Source: Helicobacter marmotae (GTDB taxonomy: Bacteria > Campylobacterota > Campylobacteria > Campylobacterales > Helicobacteraceae). From it: 64,000 bases of DNA. Position numbers and translations under genes: made by a program. The DNA lies in the NCBI RefSeq assembly GCF_003364255.1, contig NZ_NXLR01000002.1, forward strand, positions 1 to 64,000, in the 5' to 3' direction. Under the pieces are notes generated by a model. The model did no database searches. It was given only the letters and a program-made list of their open reading frames with translations, and was not told where the DNA came from. Of the stretch, positions 37,496 to 46,430 are shown in pieces (positions within the stretch are counted from its first letter, which is position 1; each line of letters starts with the position of its first letter).

Positions 37496-37714
37496 ATGAG
37501 TATTACGCTTGATTTACCTAACAACATAGAAAAGCTTTACAAAAAGTTTGCTAAAGAGCAGAACACCACACAAAAGGAGCTTATGCAAAAGGCACTTTTA
37601 GCCTATATAGAGGAGTTAGAAGACCTTAGCATAGCCTATGAGGGGCGCAAGGAGCGCATAAATGGGGAGAGCGGCAAGGCAGCTAATGAATTTTATAAAG
37701 AGTTGGGTATTTAA
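37496..37714 (+). CDS. Type II antitoxin (small, ribbon-helix-helix-like)
   Basis: 72 aa. N-terminal SITLDLPNNIEKLYKKFAKE is a typical beta strand plus helix of a RHH/RelB-type DNA-binding antitoxin; the C-terminal part is charged and likely wraps the toxin. Its stop overlaps the toxin start (TAATG), the usual arrangement. It presumably represses its own promoter. Confidence 0.75.
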   Translation: MSITLDLPNNIEKLYKKFAKEQNTTQKELMQKALLAYIEELEDLSIAYEGRKERINGESGKAANEFYKELGI

Positions 37715-37968
37715 TGCAGTTTGTGTATTCCAAGAAAGCCCAAAAGCAATTCAAAAAGCTTGACATAATCACGCAAAAGCGTATAAAAGACTTTACACAA
37801 GAGCTAGAAACCCTAGAAAATCCACGATGTAAAGGTAAGCCCTTAATTGGGAATTTGGGAGGGTTTTGGCGTTATCGCGTGGGAGATTACCGCATTATTT
37901 GTGAAATACTTGATAGAGAACTTATTATCTATGCCTTTAGCATAAGCCACAGAAAAGAATCGTATTAA
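37714..37968 (+). CDS. RelE/ParE-family toxin
   Basis: 84 aa. YSKKAQKQFKKLD at the start, GKPLIGNLGGFWRYRVGDYRII in the core strands and a C-terminal ISHRKESY are the RelE/ParE signature, with the Arg of YRVGDYR and the His-Arg near the end as expected for a ribosome-dependent RNase or gyrase poison. Which of these it is cannot be told. It stands at the border of the glycan locus. Confidence 0.85.
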   Translation: MQFVYSKKAQKQFKKLDIITQKRIKDFTQELETLENPRCKGKPLIGNLGGFWRYRVGDYRIICEILDRELIIYAFSISHRKESY

Positions 37969-37984
37969 TTCGTACCATTCACTT

Positions 37985-38180
37985 TCAATAAAAGAATGAC
38001 TAAAAGATATGCAAGAAGTGCGACTAGTGATTTGAGCAGAGATGTTTCGCATTTTGCAAATGCTCAACATGACAAACTTAGTTACCCGCAAGGTAAATTA
38101 TTTTGTCATGTTTAGAGCGTGAGCCGAAGAATCTCCCTTATCTACTATAGAATCCCACAGAGATTCTCCACCTCTATTTT
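37985..38180. repeat. Dispersed repeat copies upstream of rmlB
   Basis: Holds TTACCCGCAAGGTAAATTA followed by TTTTGTCATG and GAAGAATCTC, then an inverted GAGATTCTCC half. No gene fits in the 317 bases between the toxin and rmlB. Confidence 0.7.
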
Positions 38181-38248
38181 ATGCTCCCCCAATGGCTGGT
38201 AACGACATTTCATCATTTAAGCTAAGCCCATAAGCAAAGATATTAGAG

Positions 38249-38254
38249 TATAAT
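38249..38254 (+). promoter_or_regulatory. -10 box for the rmlB-led glycan operon
   Basis: GAGTATAATGC contains a perfect TATAAT 32 bases before the rmlB ATG; AAAAAGAGGG follows as ribosome binding site. Confidence 0.65.
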
Positions 38255-38285
38255 GCAAAAAGAGTAAAAGCAAAAAGAGGGTTGT

Positions 38286-39305
38286 ATGAAAAATATTTTA
38301 ATCACAGGGGGAGCGGGGTTTATAGGGAGTAATTTTATCCTCTATTTTTTAGCAAAATATCCCAATTACCACATAATCAATATTGACTTACTGACTTATG
38401 CTGGGAATCTTGCTAATCTCCACGGGGTAGAGAAACATCAAAACTATACCTTTATACGGGGTGATATTTGTGATGAAGCATTGATAAAAGAGCTTTTTGC
38501 AAAGTTTGAGATTGAGTATGTGATACATTTTGCTGCGTGCTCGCATGTGGATAACTCTATTAGTAATCCTGCTAGCTTTGTGCAAACAAACATCAATGGC
38601 ACTTTTAATCTCTTGCATAATGCCTATTTGGCTTGGTTTAGCGCACCCCATAAACCTAAAGCAAATAAAGCCCATTGTGTTTTCCACCATATCAGTACTG
38701 ATGAGGTCTTTGGCTCTTTGGGGGTTAGCGGCTTATTTAGTGAATCTTCTCCCTATGCGCCAAACTCGCCATATTCTGCCTCTAAGGCAAGTAGCGATAT
38801 GCTTGTGAGAAGCTATTTTCACACTTATGGGCTTAAAAGCTTTGTTACTAATTGCTCTAATAATTATGGACCAAAGCAGCATAATGAAAAGCTTATCCCT
38901 ACTATTATCCGTAACGCCCTCATGCAGAGGGATATTCCTATCTATGGAGATGGTAAAAATGTGCGCGATTGGCTCTATGTGGAGGATCATTGCAGGGCTA
39001 TTGATATGGTGTTTCATTCCTCATATTTTGGGGAGAGCTTTTGCATAGGAGGGAATTGCGAGAAGCAAAATATAGAGATTGCACATTATATTTGCACACA
39101 GCTTGATAGATTAGCTCCTAAAAAGGCAGGGTCGTATCGCGAGCAAATAAGCTTTGTGCAGGATAGGGCTGGGCATGATAGGCGATATGGCATAGATTCT
39201 ACTAAGATTGCAAAAGCCCTTACTTGGCAGCCACAAGAGAGTTTTGAATCTGGTATGGAAAAGACTTTAGCCTATTATCTTAATTTATATAAGGACTTAA
39301 GATGA
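38286..39305 (+). CDS. rmlB: dTDP-glucose 4,6-dehydratase
   Basis: 339 aa. It makes dTDP-4-keto-6-deoxyglucose, the precursor of many deoxysugars. NAD-binding GGAGFIG at residues 8-14, catalytic STDEVFG, YSASKAS (Tyr/Lys pair) and NNYGPKQHNEKLIP are conserved. ATGA overlap with fdtA. rmlA is not in the window and must be elsewhere. Confidence 0.95.
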   Translation: MKNILITGGAGFIGSNFILYFLAKYPNYHIINIDLLTYAGNLANLHGVEKHQNYTFIRGDICDEALIKELFAKFEIEYVIHFAACSHVDNSISNPASFVQTNINGTFNLLHNAYLAWFSAPHKPKANKAHCVFHHISTDEVFGSLGVSGLFSESSPYAPNSPYSASKASSDMLVRSYFHTYGLKSFVTNCSNNYGPKQHNEKLIPTIIRNALMQRDIPIYGDGKNVRDWLYVEDHCRAIDMVFHSSYFGESFCIGGNCEKQNIEIAHYICTQLDRLAPKKAGSYREQISFVQDRAGHDRRYGIDSTKIAKALTWQPQESFESGMEKTLAYYLNLYKDLR

Positions 39306-39697
39306 ATTATCGCTTGTTAGACTTAGCCCCTAAGGCTGATAGCAGGGGGAAGCTTGTAGCCTTAGAGGGAGAGAGGAATATACCATTTAGTATCAAAAGG
39401 GTATATTATATTTATGACACCACTCCCAATGAAGTGCGGGGCAAGCACGCTCACAAGCATTTAGAACAGGTTGTGATAGCTATTTGCGGGGCGTGTGAGT
39501 TTGTACTTGATAATGGCAAAAAGAGGGAATCTATATGGCTAAATCGCCCTGATATAGGGCTATACATTGGCACAAATATATGGCGAGAGATGAGAAATTT
39601 CTCATACGGGGCAAAGCTTATGATTTTAGCAAGTGATTATTATGATGAGGGCGAATATATAAGAGACTATGAGCAGTTTTTAAAGGAGGTGAGATGA
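39302..39697 (+). CDS. fdtA: dTDP-4-keto-6-deoxyglucose 3,4-ketoisomerase (FdtA/QdtA type)
   Basis: 131 aa cupin. [11 protein letters not shown] carries the catalytic/metal-like His pair, then [19 protein letters not shown] and [21 protein letters not shown], all typical of FdtA/QdtA. FdtA leads to Fuc3N and QdtA to Qui3N; the two cannot be separated by eye. Overlaps its neighbours on both sides (ATGA). Confidence 0.85.
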   Translation: MNYRLLDLAPKADSRGKLVALEGERNIPFSIKRVYYIYDTTPNEVRGKHAHKHLEQVVIAICGACEFVLDNGKKRESIWLNRPDIGLYIGTNIWREMRNFSYGAKLMILASDYYDEGEYIRDYEQFLKEVR

Positions 39698-40161
39698 TAC
39701 ACCCACTTTCAGACGTGCAAAGCCCTCATATAGGGGCAAATACGCGTATTTGGCAATTTTGCGTGGTGTTAGCAAATGCACGCATAGGGGAGAATTGCAA
39801 TATCTGCGCGCATTGCTTTATTGAGAATGATGTGTGCATTGGTGATAATGTAACCATTAAATGCGGTGTGCAACTCTGGGATGGCACAAGGATTGAAGAT
39901 AATGTATTTATTGGTCCTAATGTGAGCTTTAGTAATGACAAATACCCACGCTCTAAAATCTATCCTCAAGCTTTTTCAAAGACTATTATCAAAAAGGGCG
40001 CGAGCATTGGGGCGGGGGCGGTGATTTTACCCGGGGTGAGCATAGGGGAGAATGCCCTAATAGGTGCGGGGGCGGTAATTACTAAAGATGTGCCAGCAAA
40101 TACTTTGGTTATATGCAAGATTCAGATGTTAAGCACTCCCCTGCGGGGGGGGGGGCATTAA
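39694..40161 (+). CDS. fdtC: Hexapeptide-repeat sugar N-acetyltransferase (FdtC/QdtC type) with phase-variable C-terminus
   Basis: 155 aa in the present phase. Left-handed beta-helix repeats ([37 protein letters not shown]) run from residue 10 to ~135, then [10 protein letters not shown]. It should acetylate the 3-amino group made by FdtB. A tract of 11 G near the end gives the tail GGGH and a stop; 12 G would add only a few residues, and 10 G would run on to 40246, about 183 aa, stopping in a TAATG overlap with the next gene. The part after TLV differs from the usual GNPAK ending. Confidence 0.85.
   Translation: MIHPLSDVQSPHIGANTRIWQFCVVLANARIGENCNICAHCFIENDVCIGDNVTIKCGVQLWDGTRIEDNVFIGPNVSFSNDKYPRSKIYPQAFSKTIIKKGASIGAGAVILPGVSIGENALIGAGAVITKDVPANTLVICKIQMLSTPLRGGGH
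40145..40155 (+). repeat. Poly-G tract, 11 G, acetyltransferase 3' end
   Basis: Coding strand CTGC-G11-CATTAATG. It decides the C-terminus of the acetyltransferase and, through the stop at 40244-40246, possible coupling to the GNAT gene. Confidence 0.9.
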
Positions 40162-40245
40162 TGCCTTAAGGTGTTATTTTCTTCTCTCTATTTTGCCTTC
40201 TTTGTTCTTTATTTCTTCATATACGATGAGAGGCAAACAAGTCTA

Positions 40246-40896
40246 ATGAGGGAGTTTAAAGGCGTAGAATATGGGGATAAAAGCAAAAATAAGGAAAAGA
40301 GAAAGGGTAAAATTGAATCTACATTGCAAAAAGAGGGAAATGCGTACAATAGTGATAAATGCACAAGGTATGCCATTACTCGACATAAAATAGAGGGGAG
40401 AAGTATTAATTTGCGACTTATTGAGTTAGATGATGCGGAGTTTATCGTCTCTTTAAGGGGAGATTCTAAAAAAGCTCAATATCTCTCTAGTATAGATTGT
40501 GCTAGCCAGCGGCGCTGGATAAGTGAGTATAAGCACAGAGAGCAGGAGGGGAGAGAGTTTTATTTTGTTATAGAATCTAAGTCTTTAGAACCCTTTGGTT
40601 TGGTGAGAATGTATGACTTTAGAGGGGATAGCTTTTGCTGGGGGAGTTGGATTATTAGAGAGGGTGCGCCAAAGGTATGCGCGATAGAATCTGCCCTTTG
40701 CATATATGAATTTGCGTTTTTTACATTAGCATTTGCAAAAGCACATTTTGATGTGAGAAAAGACAATCAAAGAGTGGTAGCATTCCATAAACGTTTTGGG
40801 GCTAAGGTAGTGGGAGAAGATGAGATAAATTATTATTTTAATTTCTCTTGCGATGATTTTAAGCAAGCCAAAAAGCGATATGCAAAATATCTCTAA
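40246..40896 (+). CDS. GNAT-family N-acetyltransferase
   Basis: 216 aa from ATG 40246; the reading frame begins earlier at a GTG but that part is not protein-like. The acetyltransferase core starts near residue 50 (INLRLIELDDAEFIVSLR) and ends with KDNQRVVAFHKRFGAKVVGE, as in RimJ/RimL/PseH-like enzymes. In this context an acetyl transfer to an amino sugar is likely (PseH-like). No own strong ribosome binding site is seen; coupling to the gene before depends on the poly-G phase. Confidence 0.75.
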   Translation: MREFKGVEYGDKSKNKEKRKGKIESTLQKEGNAYNSDKCTRYAITRHKIEGRSINLRLIELDDAEFIVSLRGDSKKAQYLSSIDCASQRRWISEYKHREQEGREFYFVIESKSLEPFGLVRMYDFRGDSFCWGSWIIREGAPKVCAIESALCIYEFAFFTLAFAKAHFDVRKDNQRVVAFHKRFGAKVVGEDEINYYFNFSCDDFKQAKKRYAKYL

Positions 40897-40920
40897 AATA
40901 CAAAACCAAGGAGAAACGTG

Positions 40921-41598
40921 ATGTTAAAATTTTACGAAGCACATAAAAAGCAAAAGGCTTTACAAAAGGCTTTGAAAGAAGATTGGCAAAGAAGCGAGCC
41001 GACACTTTATCCCATACAACTCTCAAATAATGAAAGGGCGTATTTGACTGCGAAATTTAAGAAAATGACCGCGGGGGGGGGGCGTGTATGCTATTTAGAA
41101 TTTGGCTCTGGAGGCTCTACATTTTTGGCTACTTTATATTCAGATTTAGACATTACAAGTGTGGAGTCTAGTATGCAATGGATAGAGCACATTACACAAT
41201 GGGAGATTCTTAAAAATGCCATTGCTTTAGGAAGGCTGCATATAGAGCATATTGATATTGGTGAGGTGGGGGATTGGGGCATACCGATAAATGATGAGAA
41301 AAGGGCATTTTATCCGGAATATTCACAAAGGGCTTTTAGTTTCAATAAAGATTTTAAGCTCGTATTTATTGATGGGAGATTTCGTGTGGCTTGTGTGCTA
41401 GCAACCTTGTATCATTGTGTGAAAGACACAACAATTCTCGTGCATGATTTTAACAACCGCCCACAATATCATAGAATCTTAGAGTTTGTGGATATTGTAG
41501 ATACTTGCGATACATTGGCGGAATTTAAGATAAAAGATCATTTAGACAAGCAAAGAGTGCAGCAGGTGTATGAGGAGTTTAAGTATGATTGCTACTAA
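40921..41598 (+). CDS. SAM-dependent methyltransferase-like protein, phase-ON
   Basis: 225 aa from ATG 40921, with AAGGAGA upstream. Gly53-55 come from a 10-G tract directly ahead of YLEFGSGGSTFL, the SAM-binding motif I region; FIDGRFRVACVLATL and HDFNNRPQYH follow, as in TylF-like or class I methyltransferases tied to glycan loci. The substrate is unknown. The tract is in frame in this copy; a one-base change would truncate the protein before motif I. Ends 14 bases inside the next gene. Confidence 0.7.
   Translation: MLKFYEAHKKQKALQKALKEDWQRSEPTLYPIQLSNNERAYLTAKFKKMTAGGGRVCYLEFGSGGSTFLATLYSDLDITSVESSMQWIEHITQWEILKNAIALGRLHIEHIDIGEVGDWGIPINDEKRAFYPEYSQRAFSFNKDFKLVFIDGRFRVACVLATLYHCVKDTTILVHDFNNRPQYHRILEFVDIVDTCDTLAEFKIKDHLDKQRVQQVYEEFKYDCY
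41073..41082 (+). repeat. Poly-G tract, 10 G, methyltransferase (ON)
   Basis: Coding strand GACCGC-G10-CGTGTATG. The current length keeps the frame open. Confidence 0.9.
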
Positions 41599-42608
41599 TG
41601 AAGCGGATATAAGCATTATTGTCCCTAGCTATAATCGCGCAAGCTTTATCACTCAATGCCTAGATTCTATCTTGGCACAAAAGTGTAGCTATAGCTATTG
41701 TGTGATTATCGCTGATGACTGCAGCTCTGATGGGAGCTTAGAGATTATTAAAGCTTATATGAAAGCCCATAGTAATATCTATCTTTTGCCATCAAAAACA
41801 AACCAAAAACTCTATAAAAATATTTTGCGCGCTTATGAGATGATAAAGAGTAATTACTTTTGCGTGCTAGACCCAGATGATTATTGGCTAAGTACTGATA
41901 AATTGCAAAAGGCTTTAGATTTTTTAGAGCAGCATAGAAGCTATAGCATTTACACGGGCAATACACAGATTCTAAAGCAAGATGGAGCGTTGGCTTTATA
42001 TATTAAAGGAGAGGCAAGGAGCTGTAGTTTTAGCGATTTTTTAGCACAAAGGGCATTTATGGGGCATACTTCAAGTGCAGTGTATAGAAATGTGGTTTTT
42101 AAAAATGGCGTGCCTAAAAAAATGCGCACATTAGAGAGTGAGAGTTGCGAGGTTTCATATCGTGGGGATAGCTTTAGAAATCTCCTTGCCCTCCATGAGG
42201 GGGAGAGCTATTTTAGCGCGGAAGTGGATAGTGTGTATCGTATCACTAGCAATGGGATTTTTCAAAGTCTGAGTACGCAGAGGCAGAGACTATTAAATGC
42301 GATGTTTTATAAAGATATGTATTTGTATTTTGAGGCGCGTTATGTGGAGCTTTTATACTTTGCTTATAGGAATTATAGGCTTTTAACCTCTGTGCCATTG
42401 CATGAAGTCTTAGAAAATGAGCATATAGATATGGCATATTTAGAGGAGTTAAGAAAGCTTGGTAAATTCTTTATCTCTTCCCCCCCCCCCCCCAGCAAAA
42501 AATGCACTCATAGCCATGCGTAGTAAGAATACAAAGCTAAAGTATAAAATGCTCCAAGCAATGGATAGATATATTCAACATTTTTTAGCAAAAAAGGGAG
42601 CATGCTAA
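41585..42608 (+). CDS. GT2 glycosyltransferase with a phase-variable C-terminal tail
   Basis: ATG 41585 is chosen for its GAGGAG 7 bases upstream; ATG 41570 is also in frame. GT-A fold: SIIVPSYNRASFITQCLDSIL, ADDCSSDGS, and LDPDDYW as the DxD metal site. At 14 C the protein ends at 42523 after 312 aa (SPPPPSKKCTHSHA). At 13 C it would read on through AKNALIAMRSKNTKLKYKML to 42608, about 340 aa, which looks more natural and ends near the next gene. It may transfer a sugar of this locus. Confidence 0.85.
42480..42493 (+). repeat. Poly-C tract, 14 C, GT2 gene 3' end
   Basis: C on the coding strand (Pro codons), one of two such cases. Longest tract in the window. It selects between a short and an extended C-terminus. 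Confidence 0.9.
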
Positions 42609-42639
42609 TGCTACAAGCTTGCAAAAGGAGCATAACAAT

Positions 42640-43707
42640 ATGACTTTATTTTCTATCCTCACACCCAGCTTTAATCACCAAGACTATGTAGGGTATTTTA
42701 TAGAATCTTTACTTGCTCAAAGTTTTGGTGATTTTGAGCTTCTTATTGTAGATGATTGCTCAAGTGATGAGAATGTAGAGCGGATTTTAGCCTATAAGGA
42801 TAGTCGCATTAAATTAATAAGACATGAGTTTAATCAAGGCATAAATGCTGCTTTAAATACGGCTTTTATGCACGCGAGCGGGGAGTATTTAGTCTTTTGC
42901 GCGAGTGATGATGCGCTAGAACCTCACGCCCTAGAGGTTTTCAAGCAAGCTTGGGAGGCAAACCCAAATGCAGCGGCGATTTACCCAACGCTTAGAGAAA
43001 TGGATATAAATAATCACAAAAGCTCAAAACAAGTGCGGCTAAAGCACAAAAGCAGGGAGGAGTATTTAGCTCATCTTTTCCTTAAAGGCACGCCCCTTGC
43101 CTCCCCGGGTATGTCTATAAGACGTGAGGTATTTCAACATATCCTCTATCCGCTTGATAGGGCAATGTGCAATCAGCAAGATACGCAAATGCATATTAAG
43201 CTTTTGCTTCATGGGGAGATTGTGCGATTAGATGAGGCGATTGTCTGCTATCGCGTGGGAGGAGGGAGTAATATCTCTCATAGGGTAGAAGCCACCACCA
43301 ATAGAGAAAATATGGAAATCCCTAAACTTTTAGATTGCTATCTCTCTATGCCCTCTACTTTAGTGCAAAATGTATTTGCTAAAGAGTTAGGCGAGCTGGG
43401 TTTAGGCTACAAAGAAGAGCATAAGGGCTTTATTTTAGGGCAAATCGCTCTAACCTCACCTATTTTAATGCGCAAAATGTGGGGGTATTGGCAAATTATG
43501 GAATCTTGTGCTACTCAAAAGGGAAGCCAAGAGCTTTATAAAACATATGGGTTTGACTTTAAGGCATTTTTAGCCCTAGCCCATAAGCTAAATGCAAACC
43601 TAGATTTACACTATCAAAAATATAAAAAGTATAAAAAGCGATGTATTATAAGCTCGATTTTTGCTCTTGTGTTCTTGCTTTTTGCACTATGTTTGCTTGT
43701 ACTATAG
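42640..43707 (+). CDS. GT2 glycosyltransferase with a C-terminal membrane anchor
   Basis: 355 aa from ATG 42640 with AAAAGGAG 9 bases upstream. SILTPSFNHQDYVGYFIESLL, VDDCSSDENV and FCASDDALEP (acidic metal site) define GT2. The last 20 residues (SIFALVFLLFALCLLVL) form a single membrane helix, preceded by a very basic stretch, so it is probably tethered to the cytoplasmic membrane. Confidence 0.88.
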   Translation: MTLFSILTPSFNHQDYVGYFIESLLAQSFGDFELLIVDDCSSDENVERILAYKDSRIKLIRHEFNQGINAALNTAFMHASGEYLVFCASDDALEPHALEVFKQAWEANPNAAAIYPTLREMDINNHKSSKQVRLKHKSREEYLAHLFLKGTPLASPGMSIRREVFQHILYPLDRAMCNQQDTQMHIKLLLHGEIVRLDEAIVCYRVGGGSNISHRVEATTNRENMEIPKLLDCYLSMPSTLVQNVFAKELGELGLGYKEEHKGFILGQIALTSPILMRKMWGYWQIMESCATQKGSQELYKTYGFDFKAFLALAHKLNANLDLHYQKYKKYKKRCIISSIFALVFLLFALCLLVL

Positions 43708-43743
43708 GCTTTGGGTGTGGATATATGAAATATATAGCAAGTT

Positions 43744-43749
43744 TATAAT
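43744..43749 (+). promoter_or_regulatory. Possible -10 box before fdtB
   Basis: TATAAT only 19 bases before ATG 43768, leaving a very short leader; tentative. Confidence 0.3.
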
Positions 43750-43767
43750 AAATCAAAGGTGAGAGAA

Positions 43768-44859
43768 ATGGTAGCATTTTTAGATTTAGTCAAAATTAAT
43801 AAACGATTTCAAGCAGAGTTTGAGTCTGCCACAAAAGCGGTGCTAGAGAGTGGCTGGTATGTACGCGGAGAGCAAAATAAGGCTTTTGGGCGGGAGTTTG
43901 GGGCATATTGTGGGGTAAAGCATAGCATAGGCTGTGCCAATGGCTTAGATGCACTGCGTCTAGCTATTAAAGCCCTTGATTTAGGGGCGGGAGATGAGAT
44001 TATCGTAGGGGCAAATACTTATATCGCCTCTATTTTGGCTATTAGTGATAGTGGCTGCACACCTGTATTTGTAGAGCCAAGTTTGGAGGATTATAATATT
44101 GATGTCAATGCTATTGAATCTCATATCACTCCGCGCACAAAGGCGATTATGGTCGTGCATCTCTATGGGCAAGTAGCTCAAATGCAAAAGATTTGGGATA
44201 TTGCACAAAAATATAAACTCTCTATTATAGAGGATTGCGCTCAAGCTCATGGGGCGGTGTATCAGGGCAAAATGGCAGGGGCATTAGGTGATGTGGGTGG
44301 ATTCTCATTTTATCCGGGGAAAAATCTAGGGGCATTAGGCGATGGTGGGGCGGTAGTTACACAAGATGAAGCTTTAGCTAAAAAGCTTGAAGCCTTAGGG
44401 AATTATGGCTCACATATCAAATATGAGAATATATATAAAGGCTTAAATTCAAGGCTTGATGAGCTCCAAGCGGCGTTTCTACGCATAAAGCTTAGAATGC
44501 TAGAGAGTGATAATAAAAGACGAAAAGAGATTGCACGCTTATATCGAAACCATATCCATAATACACATATTATCCTCCCTCAATGTGCAAGTGAGGAGGG
44601 GCATGTGTGGCATCTCTTTGTGGTACGTTGTACTCAAAGGGAGCAATTACAAAGCTATTTAGCGCAAAAGGGGATAGAAACACTTATTCACTACCCTATC
44701 CCTCCGCATAAGCAAGCAGCCTATAAGGAATACAATCATCTTCATTTACCCATTACAGAGCAGCTCCATAAAGAAGTGCTCTCTCTCCCTATAAGCCCTG
44801 TGATGAGCACTAAAGAAGTGCAAATAGTCATTGAAGCTATCAATGGCTTTAAGCCTTAA
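43768..44859 (+). CDS. fdtB: DegT/DnrJ/EryC1 sugar aminotransferase (FdtB/QdtB type)
   Basis: 363 aa from ATG 43768, AAAGGTGAG upstream. It would add the 3-amino group to the dTDP-3-keto sugar made by FdtA. The PLP lysine is Lys185 in [25 protein letters not shown] is the cofactor loop; [15 protein letters not shown] is near-invariant in 3-aminotransferases. With rmlB, fdtA and fdtC it completes a route to dTDP-Fuc3NAc or dTDP-Qui3NAc. Confidence 0.88.
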   Translation: MVAFLDLVKINKRFQAEFESATKAVLESGWYVRGEQNKAFGREFGAYCGVKHSIGCANGLDALRLAIKALDLGAGDEIIVGANTYIASILAISDSGCTPVFVEPSLEDYNIDVNAIESHITPRTKAIMVVHLYGQVAQMQKIWDIAQKYKLSIIEDCAQAHGAVYQGKMAGALGDVGGFSFYPGKNLGALGDGGAVVTQDEALAKKLEALGNYGSHIKYENIYKGLNSRLDELQAAFLRIKLRMLESDNKRRKEIARLYRNHIHNTHIILPQCASEEGHVWHLFVVRCTQREQLQSYLAQKGIETLIHYPIPPHKQAAYKEYNHLHLPITEQLHKEVLSLPISPVMSTKEVQIVIEAINGFKP

Positions 44860-45155
44860 GTGTTATAGGGCGTTATATTTGAAAGAATCTCACATTACTT
44901 TTAGGGAATCTTGAGAGTTTTAATACTTCATTGTGCAGATTAAAGATTTTTAGGGTATCGCAGACTCTTACTCACCCCCAATTTTGCTAAAAGCCCATAA
45001 AGTGTAGAGGTATCTTTAAGGCTTTTGAAGCAAAGAGGCTGAACTTCAACAAAGGCAAATTAGTTTGTCATTGAACCCTTTAGTGTGGAGAATTGCTTTT
45101 TGAAATTACTAGTAAATGCTTTGTCATGCCTAGAGCCTGTGAAACAAGCGAAGAA
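44860..45155. repeat. Gene-free spacer with a dispersed repeat copy
   Basis: First ~180 bases show nothing I recognise. From 45045 it holds GCAAATTAGTTTGTCATTG, GAATTGCTTTTTG and TTTGTCATGCC...GCGAAGAACC, a variant of the dispersed repeat that runs straight into the poly-C tract. Confidence 0.6.
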
Positions 45156-45164
45156 CCCCCCCCC
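45156..45164 (-). repeat. Poly-C tract, 9 C, touching the ptmE-like stop codon
   Basis: On the minus strand the nine G follow the TAA stop directly, so no frame change in this gene results. It may be a relic or lie at a repeat junction. Confidence 0.85.
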
Positions 45165-46226
45165 TTAAAATCTAAATTCATTTTTTGCCCTTTCATATTC
45201 TTCATGTGCACCAATATCGATCCAATAATCTGTGAGGAGATATGAGAGTGTTGTGTAGCCTCCACGTTGAAGCAAGGCATTAAAGAGGCTAGGCATATCA
45301 AAAAATGTATCTTTGGGTATGAGTGGTAGGACTTCGCTATCAAGGCAGTAAATACCCGCATTGACTAAAACATTTTGTATGGGCTTTTCTACCAAAGAGG
45401 TGATTTTATCTCCCTCACATTCTACCACGCCATAAGGCACTTGCACGCTAAACTCCCTAACCCCCATAGTCGCGTGGGCATTCTTTTGATTATGGAAAGA
45501 GAGCATTTTTGTAAAGTCAATATCGCTTAATATATCCCCATTCATCACAAAGAAGCTTTTATCCCTCCCTTGGTCTAGCACCTCTTTATCAATCAAGCTT
45601 AAAGCCCCCGCAGTCCCTAAGCGCTTTTGCTCCTTAATGTAGATGATATTTAGCCCAAAGCGCCCTCCATCGCCAAAATAATCTTCAATAATATGAGATT
45701 TGTAATTCACGCAAAGGACAATATTACTAAAGCCTTGAGCCTTGAAACGCTCTAAAATAATCTGCAAGATAGGCTTTGAACCCACCTTAAGCATGGGTTT
45801 AGGGAGAGATTCTGTAAGTGGACGCAAGCGCATACCTAGCCCTCCAGCCATAATGACAATCGTATTATCAAATCGGGTATCTCTAAGGAGCGAAGAGATA
45901 GATTCTATAGCGACAATACGCCCATTCTGGTCTCTTATGGGTATTTCATAGATATTATGTTTGGCAGATAAGCTAATAAGCTTTTGCTTACTATCATTAA
46001 TTGAAGCAGTAATTGGAGATTTTTGGATTATAGATTCTACGGGGCTTTGCAGATTTAAGCCCTTGGTAAGCCCGCGGCGAATGTCTGGGTCTGTGATAAT
46101 GCCTAAAAAATTATCATCTTTATCAACGACCACAAGCAAGCGCACTCCATCATAAATGCCCAATATCTTTAAGGCTTCTTGGAGGGTGGTAGTTGGGAGA
46201 ATGGAGAGTTTTTTAATATCTTGCAT
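45165..46226 (-). CDS. ptmE: CBS-domain nucleotidyltransferase, PtmE-like
   Basis: 353 aa. Residues ~1-118 hold two CBS motifs; residues ~120-353 are a nucleotidyltransferase with IVIMAGGLGMRLRPLTESLPKPMLKVGSKP separated into the usual signature and lysine parts, and NGDILSDIDF as the metal site. This architecture matches PtmE, the glucosamine-1-phosphate guanylyltransferase that starts the legionaminic acid route in Campylobacter. It could also be another CBS-linked sugar-1-phosphate enzyme. Divergent from the amidotransferase gene. Confidence 0.75.
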   Translation of the reverse strand: MQDIKKLSILPTTTLQEALKILGIYDGVRLLVVVDKDDNFLGIITDPDIRRGLTKGLNLQSPVESIIQKSPITASINDSKQKLISLSAKHNIYEIPIRDQNGRIVAIESISSLLRDTRFDNTIVIMAGGLGMRLRPLTESLPKPMLKVGSKPILQIILERFKAQGFSNIVLCVNYKSHIIEDYFGDGGRFGLNIIYIKEQKRLGTAGALSLIDKEVLDQGRDKSFFVMNGDILSDIDFTKMLSFHNQKNAHATMGVREFSVQVPYGVVECEGDKITSLVEKPIQNVLVNAGIYCLDSEVLPLIPKDTFFDMPSLFNALLQRGGYTTLSYLLTDYWIDIGAHEEYERAKNEFRF

Positions 46227-46275
46227 ATATTGCCTTTAATGCTAAAAGTGCTTATTTTGGGGATTTTGAGCGGGG

Positions 46276-46281
46276 ATTATA
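46276..46281 (-). promoter_or_regulatory. -10 box for the ptmE-like gene
   Basis: GTTATAATCC on the minus strand, 50 bases before the start. Confidence 0.5.
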
Positions 46282-46394
46282 ACACATAAATTTAAATTAA
46301 TGCGCTGATAAAGCCCTTAGCTTTAAGGTATCTTTAAGAATTATTGAAGCAAGCCAGAAAGGCGTAAAGAACACTCAAATTAATTTTTTCAAGC

Positions 46395-46400
46395 TAGAAT
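46395..46400 (+). promoter_or_regulatory. Possible -10 box for the amidotransferase gene
   Basis: TAGAAT 31 bases before ATG 46431; AAAAGGAG follows as ribosome binding site. One mismatch to the consensus. Confidence 0.35.
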
Positions 46401-46430
46401 TTAGCCTCATTTTCACTAAAAGGAGTAGTA

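Noticed and set aside
45080-45361. 93-codon minus-strand frame spanning the G run behind the ptmE-like stop
   Set aside because: It is an alternative frame of the ptmE-like gene followed by repeat DNA; the ptmE-like protein ends naturally before it.
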